Part shown: one piece after another, positions 16,034 to 23,428 of the stretch
Position numbering within the stretch: position 1 is the stretch's first letter
How the letters are laid out: each line of letters begins with the position of its first letter
From: Polaribacter cellanae
Lineage (GTDB): Bacteria; Bacteroidota; Bacteroidia; Flavobacteriales; Flavobacteriaceae
NCBI RefSeq assembly: GCF_017569185.1
Contig: NZ_CP071869.1
Coordinates: 3,710,001 to 3,774,000 of the forward strand
Reading direction: 5' to 3'
DNA: 64,000 nucleotides
Program-made: the position numbers and the translations under genes
The notes under the pieces: model-generated
Seen by the model: the letters and a program-made list of their open reading frames with translations, nothing else
Told to the model about the DNA's origin: nothing
Database searches by the model: none

Positions 16034-16903
16034 ATGGCAACATTAAAAAAACAAATTTGGGTAAAACACTTAATGAAAAACTTTTACCCTGAGTATTCTT
16101 TTTTGCAGTTTGCAAAAGATTTTTCTCCATTAGTAGAGTATGACAAAATCACAATGACAGAAGTGGGAATAGATCCCGAAGTATTAATCAATAATACAAC
16201 GTATCCAATAACGGTAGCAGAAAGAACTGATACTGCTCTTGAAATTACGTTAGATTTATTTGAAACTGAAAACACACTTATTAGAAGACCGGAAGCTGTA
16301 GAATTAGCTTACGAAAAGTTAGAAAGTGTACTTTATGGTCATAAAATGAATTTAAGAACAACAACTGCAAAAAAAGCAGCTCATGCCTTTGCACCAAATT
16401 CAGAAACTACATTTACTCCAGTAATTGAAGCAACAGGAGATGATAATGGCGACGGTTTTAAAAGATTAACTGTAAATGATATTCTATTATTAAAACGTAG
16501 GTATGATGATTTAGACATCCCAAAAGAGGGTAGATATTTAGTACTAGACCCTAAACATACAGAAGATTTAATAAAAATTGATTTAAAATCATTCAAGGAT
16601 ATAACAGATTTTTCAAAAGGAAATCCTAAACGTTTTGCAGGTTTTAATATGTTAGAGTTTACAAAAAACCCTAAATATACAAATGCATTAGTTAAAATTC
16701 CTTTTGGTTCTATTACAGCTGGTAACCATAGTAGTTTCTCATTCCAAAAAGACGAAGTAATGAAAGCGGATGGTAGTGTAAAAATGTATGAAACAAAAGA
16801 CGACCCTAAAGAACGTGCAACAATTGTAGGTTTTGATAAGCGTTTTGTTGCTTTACCAATCAGAAACAAAGGTATAGGTGCAATTGTATCCGTTCCTGTA
16901 TAA
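16034..16903 (+). CDS. Phage major capsid-like protein
   Basis: 289 residues, no signal peptide or membrane helix. The position right after the protease/scaffold gene, the length and features such as an N-terminal helical start ('MATLKKQIWVKHLMKNFYPEYSFLQFAKDFSPLV') and a beta-rich middle with 'YPITVAERTDTALEITLDLFETENT' suggest an HK97-type major head protein of the kind found in Bacteroidota Mu-like prophages. No catalytic motifs are seen. A strong terminator follows (16945-16967), so this ends a transcription unit. The call depends on synteny as well as on pattern; a fold prediction would settle it. Confidence 0.65.
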   Translation: MATLKKQIWVKHLMKNFYPEYSFLQFAKDFSPLVEYDKITMTEVGIDPEVLINNTTYPITVAERTDTALEITLDLFETENTLIRRPEAVELAYEKLESVLYGHKMNLRTTTAKKAAHAFAPNSETTFTPVIEATGDDNGDGFKRLTVNDILLLKRRYDDLDIPKEGRYLVLDPKHTEDLIKIDLKSFKDITDFSKGNPKRFAGFNMLEFTKNPKYTNALVKIPFGSITAGNHSSFSFQKDEVMKADGSVKMYETKDDPKERATIVGFDKRFVALPIRNKGIGAIVSVPV

Positions 16904-16944
16904 AAAGTACACCCTACAGTAAAAAAGCTTCTCACGGTAATTAT

Positions 16945-16967
16945 AGCCCCTGCAAAGGGGCTTTTTA
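16945..16967 (+). terminator. Rho-independent terminator after the capsid-like gene
   Basis: AGCCCC-TGCAAA-GGGGCT followed by TTTT. It lies between the capsid-like gene and the hub-like gene. Confidence 0.85.
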
Positions 16968-16980
16968 AATTTAAAAAAAT

Positions 16981-17976
16981 ATGGTTTTAGCAATGAATTG
17001 TAAAATTACTTTTCCATCTACTGATGTACATTCAGAGATTTATTTTTTAAGAAAAATAACTTCTGTACATATAGAGAAAAGTTGGAAACGTTTAACAGAT
17101 ATAGCAGTAATAACCTTACCAAGAAAAAACGCTAGTGTCAAAAATCAAAATGGCACAGATTTTAGTTTTTTTGGTGTCTATAAACTCATAAGAAAAGGCG
17201 ACCCAGTAATTATAGAATTAGGCTATAATGGTGTCTTAAACAAAGAGTTTATAGGTTATGTAACGGAAGTTATAGACGGAGTACCTTTAGTAATAAAATG
17301 CGAAGATGAAATGTACCACCTAAAAAGAACGCCTGTTAATATTGCATTACCAAAAATAACATTGGAAAAATTGTTGAAAACAATATTGCCAAAATATGAA
17401 ATTGAAGCTTTAGAAATTGAGATTCCACCAGTTAGATTTCCAAAAACTACAGTTGCGCAAGTACTCGAGTATCTAAAAACTGAATACAGTTTATATAGCT
17501 ATATGAAAGCTAGAACTTTGGTTTGTGGGAAAATATATGCAGATGATTTTGAAGTTGAAACTGTTAATCTTCATTTAGAAAAAAATATAGTAAATGAAGA
17601 TTTAAACTATACAACAAAAGAAGACATCTTAATACGTATAAATGCAGTTTCTAAACTATCTAACGGCAACACTGTAAAAGTTATTGTAGGCGATAAGAAT
17701 GGTGTAGAAAAACAACTTTCTTACTATGGTATTGAGGTTGAAGCTGAATTAGAAAAATTAGCAATTTTAGATTTAAAAAAATACAAAGTAAATAAGTTTA
17801 CTGGCTCTATAACTTGCTTTGGTAGTCCTAAAATAGAACACGGTATGAAAGTTCAATTACAAAGTGAAGTTTATCCTGATAGGGTTGGTTTATATTATGT
17901 AGAAAGTACTGTAATTGATTATTCAGAATCTGGCTTTAGGCGAAAAGTAAATTTAGGAGAGAAAGTAGTTACATAA
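16981..17976 (+). CDS. Phage baseplate hub-like protein (late control gene D type)
   Basis: 331 residues with no signal peptide. Overall layout resembles gpD/gp27-type hub proteins of contractile tails. An N-terminal beta domain has 'SWKRLTDIAVITLPRK' and 'GDPVIIELGYNGVLNKEFIGYVTEV'. A middle helical segment follows, then a C-terminal 'HGMKVQLQSEVYPDRVGLYYVESTVIDYSESGFRRKVNLGE', the usual end of such hubs. It should hold the central spike, yet no spike, sheath or tube genes accompany it. It begins 14 bases after a terminator, so its expression depends on readthrough or on a promoter I cannot see. It is the last recognisable gene of the element. Confidence 0.65.
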   Translation: MVLAMNCKITFPSTDVHSEIYFLRKITSVHIEKSWKRLTDIAVITLPRKNASVKNQNGTDFSFFGVYKLIRKGDPVIIELGYNGVLNKEFIGYVTEVIDGVPLVIKCEDEMYHLKRTPVNIALPKITLEKLLKTILPKYEIEALEIEIPPVRFPKTTVAQVLEYLKTEYSLYSYMKARTLVCGKIYADDFEVETVNLHLEKNIVNEDLNYTTKEDILIRINAVSKLSNGNTVKVIVGDKNGVEKQLSYYGIEVEAELEKLAILDLKKYKVNKFTGSITCFGSPKIEHGMKVQLQSEVYPDRVGLYYVESTVIDYSESGFRRKVNLGEKVVT

Positions 17977-17996
17977 TTTTTTATATATTTGCTCAA

Positions 17997-18091
17997 CGCT
18001 TCTCGACTTTGTTCTTGAACCACGTTAAATCAAGTCATTTTAAGAGTTGGACTGTAGTTCCTTCAAACTAAAATACTTGATTTTTTTTTGT
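17997..18091 (+). ncRNA. Candidate small RNA downstream of the Mu-like element
   Basis: A -7 box TATATTTG (17984-17991) is followed by about 95 bases ending in a long-range stem AAATCAAGT (18027-18035) / ACTTGATTT (18075-18083) with nine T's at the end. The loop contains further complementary words (AGTTGGA...TCC...AACT). There is no ORF in it. Promoter, structured body and T-run together suggest an independent short transcript. No known RNA family is recognised. Confidence 0.4.
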
Positions 18092-18153
18092 CTTTTTTTG
18101 GGTTTGAATAGTATTATTTAGTTTTAACTAATGGTATTATGTGGTTTTGGCGA

Positions 18154-18255
18154 TTATATATTTTTCAGCCAATAATTTACAGCAACAATTTGTGTATCAA
18201 AATTATCGCCGTCAAATAAATCTAAACGATTAATATAACCTTTATTTCTAAAGAT
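18154..18255 (-). pseudogene. Decayed gene fragment
   Basis: On the minus strand about 33 codons read 'NKGYINRLDLFDGDNFDTQ' followed by 'IVAVNYWLKNI' and a stop. This is protein-like text without a start codon and with stops just upstream. It looks like the C-terminal remnant of a deleted gene, either host sequence cut by the phage-like element or cargo of it. The parent family is not recognised. Confidence 0.45.
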
Positions 18256-18430
18256 TTATATTCATTTCTGTCACTTGTTTATGTAACGTGAACAGTCGAA
18301 TATGTTAATTTTTTATTGAAATATTATCTATTTAAAGCTATTTTGTTCAAATAATAGTAATGTTTATGAACATACTTTTTACCTAATTAATGAGAATTTT
18401 TCGAAGAAAGAAGTAAGGTTATTTTTTTAT

Positions 18431-20014
18431 TTACTCTTTTATAAATTTTTTGATATAAATTTTATTACCAACGTTAAGTTTTAAAATATAAACCCCTTTA
18501 GATAAGTTTTTAACCTCTAATATGTTAGAGGTGTTTAGCTTCCTTTTTAGGACTAATTTTCCTAAATAGTTATAAATATTAACTATTGTGTTTGATGTGT
18601 TTGCTGGAAGTACAATAGTTAAATTTGTTGATGCTGGATTTGGATGTATGTTAAAGTTACTAATATCTATTTTAGGTTTTGTATTTAGAACATGTGTCTT
18701 ATTGGCTGTTTTAGTAGTTGCAGGAAAATCATAATTATTGTAAGTAGAAAAAAATGTATTTCCAAATTTGTTAGCAGCCAAACCAAATAGCATAGAAGAG
18801 TAATCTACCCCTTGAATTTCGTTAGGTTTCCAAGTTATTTCGTCTAAACTATATCTCCATAAAAGAGTTTCTCCTGTTGGGAGATTGTACAGCCCTCTTG
18901 TGCCAGATAACATTTGAATTAAATCATTTTTTACAGTTGCGTCTGTTGGTAAAAAACCTGCAATAATATGAGGAGAAACAACTTTTGCTGGATGATTATT
19001 TATGTCATCTGCATGATAACCAATAGTTGTGTAAGCTGTATTACCAATAGTTGTAGGAGAACTTCCAGCTCCTAATCCCCATTCATAATTACTAATATGA
19101 CCTGTAGGATAAGAACTTTGAATTTTTGTATAATATAGCTTATCTGCGGCTAAGCTGTTAGACATATAGGTTTTATATACAGTACTGTTATGCGCCCAAG
19201 GAACTAAATAAAAAGGAAACTGAATTACAAAATTTGAACGGAAACTATTCGTCGAGTTGTAATCTGATAATATTTGGTATCCCCAATAATTTGCATAGGC
19301 AAAATTACTTAATTGAGTCCAAACATTCCAAGCAGTTGTTCCATTTCCTAGTGAGTTTCCTTCAGATTTTTTTGCTAAATATGCAACTATCATATACTCG
19401 TTAAATGGTTTTGCAGAAGAACCTTGCCCATTTCCTAATGCATTTTGCTCTAACCAAATAGAACCAGTTGTTGGATTATCTATTGCAGAAACCCAATTTA
19501 CAGATAAAAAAAGTTCATTAGCATAAGTAGCAATTTGTGTGTTATTACTAAAGTATTTCTTTGCAAACAAGGCACCTGTTGTTAATAATGCAGTGTCAAT
19601 TGTGCTATATTCAGAATTCCAAGCCTGTGCACCAGTATTTATATCTAAAAAATGTCTATAATACCCTTTATTGTTTCTATCTGGAGTAAAACCTGTGGTA
19701 TATCCTAAAATAGTTTTTAAAGTTTCTATTGCTTTTGTTTCAGCATCTGTAATATAACCTGCTTTGTCTGCTATACATAATGCAATAAGGCCAGTGCCAA
19801 CATTAGCAGCAGAAATCGGGTGATAATCAGACCAGCCTGTTTTTATAATTTTTGCATCTCTATACATTCCATTTGGTAATCTCATAGATTCGTACAACTT
19901 ACATGTATTTTCTAATAATTGATCTATTGTAATTTGGCCAATTGTTTTTTGACTGAATATTAAAATTTGTAAAATAGTAATTATTACTATTTTTTTGTAG
20001 TGTATTTTTTTCAT
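18431..20014 (-). CDS. T9SS-secreted GH144-like glycan-active enzyme
   Basis: 527 residues: signal peptide (about 1-26, 'LQILIFSQKTIGQ'), an all-helical catalytic-type domain (about 30-430) and a T9SS type A sorting domain (about 450-527, 'NIHPNPASTN...GVYILKL'). The helical domain can be laid along the two GH144 proteins of this locus: 'TGLIALCIADKAGYITDAE' corresponds to their 'GLGIASFPTAVTRGWVTRE', 'KPFNEYMIVAYL' to 'SGWNEALIVYVL', and 'YEWGLGAGSS' to 'NSWGLTASD'. Identity is low, so it is a remote member or a separate family of the same clan. Likely role: extracellular attack on beta-1,2-glucan or a related chain. It is the last gene of the minus-strand locus, 28 bases after the GH94 gene. 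Confidence 0.65.
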   Translation of the reverse strand: MKKIHYKKIVIITILQILIFSQKTIGQITIDQLLENTCKLYESMRLPNGMYRDAKIIKTGWSDYHPISAANVGTGLIALCIADKAGYITDAETKAIETLKTILGYTTGFTPDRNNKGYYRHFLDINTGAQAWNSEYSTIDTALLTTGALFAKKYFSNNTQIATYANELFLSVNWVSAIDNPTTGSIWLEQNALGNGQGSSAKPFNEYMIVAYLAKKSEGNSLGNGTTAWNVWTQLSNFAYANYWGYQILSDYNSTNSFRSNFVIQFPFYLVPWAHNSTVYKTYMSNSLAADKLYYTKIQSSYPTGHISNYEWGLGAGSSPTTIGNTAYTTIGYHADDINNHPAKVVSPHIIAGFLPTDATVKNDLIQMLSGTRGLYNLPTGETLLWRYSLDEITWKPNEIQGVDYSSMLFGLAANKFGNTFFSTYNNYDFPATTKTANKTHVLNTKPKIDISNFNIHPNPASTNLTIVLPANTSNTIVNIYNYLGKLVLKRKLNTSNILEVKNLSKGVYILKLNVGNKIYIKKFIKE

Positions 20015-20042
20015 TTTTAGGGGTTTTTAAGTCAATTATTTT

Positions 20043-23000
20043 TTAAATAATTATTTCAATATTATTTTTTTCTGAATTTAATGTTTTAATAAAGTTTTTC
20101 GAATCTAAAACAGCACCTCCTTTTCTATATTGATTTTTTTGATATTCAAAATCGATATTTTTACCATTTACTGTTATTTTCTTTGGATGATATTCCTCTT
20201 CTTGCACAGAAAAATGAATAGTTAAAGGAAAACCTTTATAATTAATAGCGGCAGACAAACCATTAAAATCTTTAGGAAGTACTGGATCTATAATTGTTTT
20301 GCCATATTCTGTACGAAGACCTAATAAATGCCAAACTAAAAGCCCCATATAAATTCCTGGACCACTAGAGTAAATTCGCCAACCACCTTTTAAAGTTATT
20401 TTACCTTCTTTTAGTGCTTCATAACGTTCATCGGCTTCATATCTATTTTTAAATGTAACGTCAGAACTACTGTAATAACAGTTAGATTGTCTAAAATCTC
20501 CACAAGAAACAATTTTATTATATGCAATTGGGTTGGCTTGTCTTAAAGCTTTTACAAATGCAGTTGCATTACCAACTCTTGCTTGTGTTTCTGCATAACG
20601 TAAGTGTGCATGCATATACATAATACCTATTTCTCTACCAAAAAAACTACTACTTTCTGCTCTTTGAAATATGGTTTGAATACCACCATTATATTTTGGA
20701 GGTCTGTTCATTAAACGTGCACCATCTGGTCCTTTTAAATGTTTTTCAATTAAATTTAAATGAAATTGGGCTTGTTCTTTTGTGAAAATACCACTGATAA
20801 TTCCTCTAATCATTGGTAACAAACGATACTGAATATTTGTTTTTGTGTCTGAAGGATGCAGTAGCAAACTAATGCTATTGTCATCTTCAATTAAACCATG
20901 ACCCGCAACAATATTGTCTTTAATTAAGTATTTATTAAAATCTGCTTTTATATTAGAACAAATATTTTTTAAGCGTGTTTCTTTTTTATGGTCTCCAATT
21001 AATTGATATACTTCTGTAAAGTTAGAAAATGCTTGGTAATTTAGCTCAACTGTCCAGCTAGAGATTAGTTTTTCTGCCAAATCTTTGCTTGCGGGCTGCA
21101 TAGAATCATTCCAATCTCCACCACCAAAAGGCACAAAAGAAGTATTAGGAATAAAGGAGTCTACTAGCATATCTATAAGCCTTTCTACATGTTCTAAAAG
21201 TGATGTTTTTTCAGCAGTTTCTTTTCCTTTTTCATTATAATAAGGAAGTATTTCAGATAAAAATTCTGCATCTCCTGTTGCTTTTATATAATTTCCTAAG
21301 GCAATAATACACCAATGATGAATATCTCCATGAGAAGAACCTGCTCTAATTTCAGAAAAACTATCAAACATCCACCATTGTGGCCAACCACCATCTGTAT
21401 TTTGGTTAGAGAATATAATTTTTAATATTTCTTTTGCTTCATCGTACTTTTCTGTACATAAAAGTAATTCAAAAGGTCCTTGTGTTGTGTCTCTTGTTCC
21501 CCAAGCAGCTCCATCAAATTGCTCTAAACCGTGTGGTGTTAATAAATGTGTAAGTGCATTAACTCCATACCAAGGTAAAATTTCTTGTAATATAGAAATA
21601 TCTTTATTATTTCCTTTTAGAGAAAGGTTAGAAGATAAATGATTCCAATTTTCCTTGGCATTTTTACAATCTAAAGTAAACTGTGTATCAGTGTTTTTTA
21701 TGTTAATAAAATTAGAGGTTTTTACAACTTCTCCTAAGAAACTGATACTAAAATTAGAGGTTTCTTTTATTGAAATATTAAAGAATGAACCACCATGTTT
21801 TTTCCCATCATTATAAAGGGTTTCACTTCCAGTAATTTTATAATTTACTTGGTTACTTTGTATTCGAATTCTAAATTGTGCGTTTGGAAATTTACTTGCT
21901 ATTTGACTTTCTTTATTCGGTTTTGCTACAAATTCTTCTGGGTTTTCTTCCTGAATTTTCCAATCTATAGCCTCGTCTAAATTGTTGGTAACTAATATAC
22001 TTACTTTAGAGCCTGTTAGCACTTTAAAGTCCATATTAACCTGTGGTACATCTTTAGATGTCCAAGTTCTTATTTGAAAACAATGGCTTTTAAATTTATA
22101 GATCCATCTACAGTGATTTAAACCCATTTCAAAGGCAGAAGGAATCCCTAAAAGATATTTTTTATCTTCAATTTCTACAAAAATTCTTTGTCCCGTTTCT
22201 ACTTCTAAATTAAATTGACTCGAAGAGAGTGATAAAAAACGATTGAAATTGGTATTACCTTGTGTTATATGAGAGTTGAAAACACCACATGCGTAAGAAG
22301 TGGTAGAAACAATACTTTCATCTGGAGTATAACCAGCTTTTGCTTGCATAATATGTCCATGTGGGCGATCTACTAATATTTCTTTTTCTTTTAATACTAC
22401 GTGATTATTTTCTTCATAGAAAAAGGATAATAATTGATTGTCTTTATATTCTAAATGGCGTTTTTCTTTACTGAAGTAATGATTTAATTCTTCTAAACCT
22501 AAATAATGTACAGGTAAAAAAATAGCAGCATTAAAGATGTTTTTGCTGGGTTTAAAAATGTTTTCTTTTTTTTGAAGAATGGTATTCTCTTTAAACTCAT
22601 TTATAACATTAGGCAAAAGGTCTAAATCTTTTTCTGTTGTAGCTTCTGGGTGATTTGAAACATATTTTCCAATAAAAACACTATGGTGTGTTTCATTCTT
22701 TTTTAACAAAAATGGTTTTTCTTGTAAAGCAACAATGGCTAATTCTCCAGAACATTCTCCGTCTAATTTTTCTTTCAATAAACTTTCTGGAACACCAGTT
22801 TCTCTATAATTTTTTCCGTAAAATTGAATACCATCTGTACTTGCAGATGCTGCTTTATTTTTACAAGTTAAAAGTAACCAAGGTGTTTCTTCGCTTGCTT
22901 TAAAGTTTTGTCGGCAACAAACAACAGCTCCATAATTACTGTCTTCTAAAATACGTCTTTCTAAATATTGACTAACGTAATATTCGTTTACCAAAGCATT

Positions 23001-23402
23001 AGAGACTTCTTTTAAACCCACATCTTGTATATAAATTACATCTAATTCTAAAACTGTATCAGAGGTGTTTTTAGTTTCTAAAGACCATTGCCAACTTAAA
23101 CTTTTAGAAGATAATTGTAATGTACATTTATAAGAAATAGTACCCCAAATACCTTCTGCTATAAAAGAGTTTTTATTTATAGTAAACGTACTATTGCTTT
23201 CTGGTCCTAAAATTGCTTTATATGAATAACCATTTGTTTTTTTTCTTAAATATAAATTCGCTCCAACTTTAGAGAATAAAGAGGTTTCTTTTAAGCTAAT
23301 TCTTATAGGAGTTGCTTTTATACTTTTAATTAAACCATTCTCTAAAAACTGAAAAGAAAGACCTTTTGAGTTTTCTATATTTAAATTATTATTTAAAGGC
23401 AT
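20043..23402 (-). CDS. GH94 1,2-beta-oligoglucan phosphorylase-type enzyme
   Basis: 1119 residues with no signal peptide, so cytoplasmic. GH94 enzymes cut beta-glucosides with phosphate, giving glucose 1-phosphate. The ~1,100-residue length matches the sophoro-oligosaccharide (1,2-beta-oligoglucan) phosphorylase group (Listeria innocua Lin1839 type), longer than cellobiose phosphorylases (~800). The N-terminal two-thirds is beta-sandwich-like. The (alpha/alpha)6 domain starts near 600, with 'TPHGLEQFDGAAWGTRDTTQG' (622-642), 'GSSHGDIHHW' and 'GGGDWNDS' (760-767). DWND carries the general-acid Asp of the family. The partner genes (GH144, GH3, sugar transporter) support beta-1,2-glucan as substrate. 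Confidence 0.85.
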   Translation of the reverse strand: MPLNNNLNIENSKGLSFQFLENGLIKSIKATPIRISLKETSLFSKVGANLYLRKKTNGYSYKAILGPESNSTFTINKNSFIAEGIWGTISYKCTLQLSSKSLSWQWSLETKNTSDTVLELDVIYIQDVGLKEVSNALVNEYYVSQYLERRILEDSNYGAVVCCRQNFKASEETPWLLLTCKNKAASASTDGIQFYGKNYRETGVPESLLKEKLDGECSGELAIVALQEKPFLLKKNETHHSVFIGKYVSNHPEATTEKDLDLLPNVINEFKENTILQKKENIFKPSKNIFNAAIFLPVHYLGLEELNHYFSKEKRHLEYKDNQLLSFFYEENNHVVLKEKEILVDRPHGHIMQAKAGYTPDESIVSTTSYACGVFNSHITQGNTNFNRFLSLSSSQFNLEVETGQRIFVEIEDKKYLLGIPSAFEMGLNHCRWIYKFKSHCFQIRTWTSKDVPQVNMDFKVLTGSKVSILVTNNLDEAIDWKIQEENPEEFVAKPNKESQIASKFPNAQFRIRIQSNQVNYKITGSETLYNDGKKHGGSFFNISIKETSNFSISFLGEVVKTSNFINIKNTDTQFTLDCKNAKENWNHLSSNLSLKGNNKDISILQEILPWYGVNALTHLLTPHGLEQFDGAAWGTRDTTQGPFELLLCTEKYDEAKEILKIIFSNQNTDGGWPQWWMFDSFSEIRAGSSHGDIHHWCIIALGNYIKATGDAEFLSEILPYYNEKGKETAEKTSLLEHVERLIDMLVDSFIPNTSFVPFGGGDWNDSMQPASKDLAEKLISSWTVELNYQAFSNFTEVYQLIGDHKKETRLKNICSNIKADFNKYLIKDNIVAGHGLIEDDNSISLLLHPSDTKTNIQYRLLPMIRGIISGIFTKEQAQFHLNLIEKHLKGPDGARLMNRPPKYNGGIQTIFQRAESSSFFGREIGIMYMHAHLRYAETQARVGNATAFVKALRQANPIAYNKIVSCGDFRQSNCYYSSSDVTFKNRYEADERYEALKEGKITLKGGWRIYSSGPGIYMGLLVWHLLGLRTEYGKTIIDPVLPKDFNGLSAAINYKGFPLTIHFSVQEEEYHPKKITVNGKNIDFEYQKNQYRKGGAVLDSKNFIKTLNSEKNNIEIII

Positions 23403-23428
23403 AACTTGTTTTTTTTTATTTTGGAAAA

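Larger units (their letters stand above)
10638..17976. mobile_element. Compact Mu-like transposable prophage (remnant or satellite)
   Basis: A contiguous set of a leftward XRE repressor, divergent Ner-like gene, MuA-type transposase, MuB-type ATPase, small unknown protein, ClpP-like prohead protease, capsid-like protein and baseplate-hub-like protein. Gene order follows Mu-like phages, but portal, terminase, head-completion, tail tube, sheath, tape measure and lysis genes are absent. Limits given are minimal. The left edge is set by repeated ATTAGGTGTGAA sites, and the true end may lie further left beyond the IS. I could not identify the right end; it should lie between 17977 and 18430. Confidence 0.8.
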
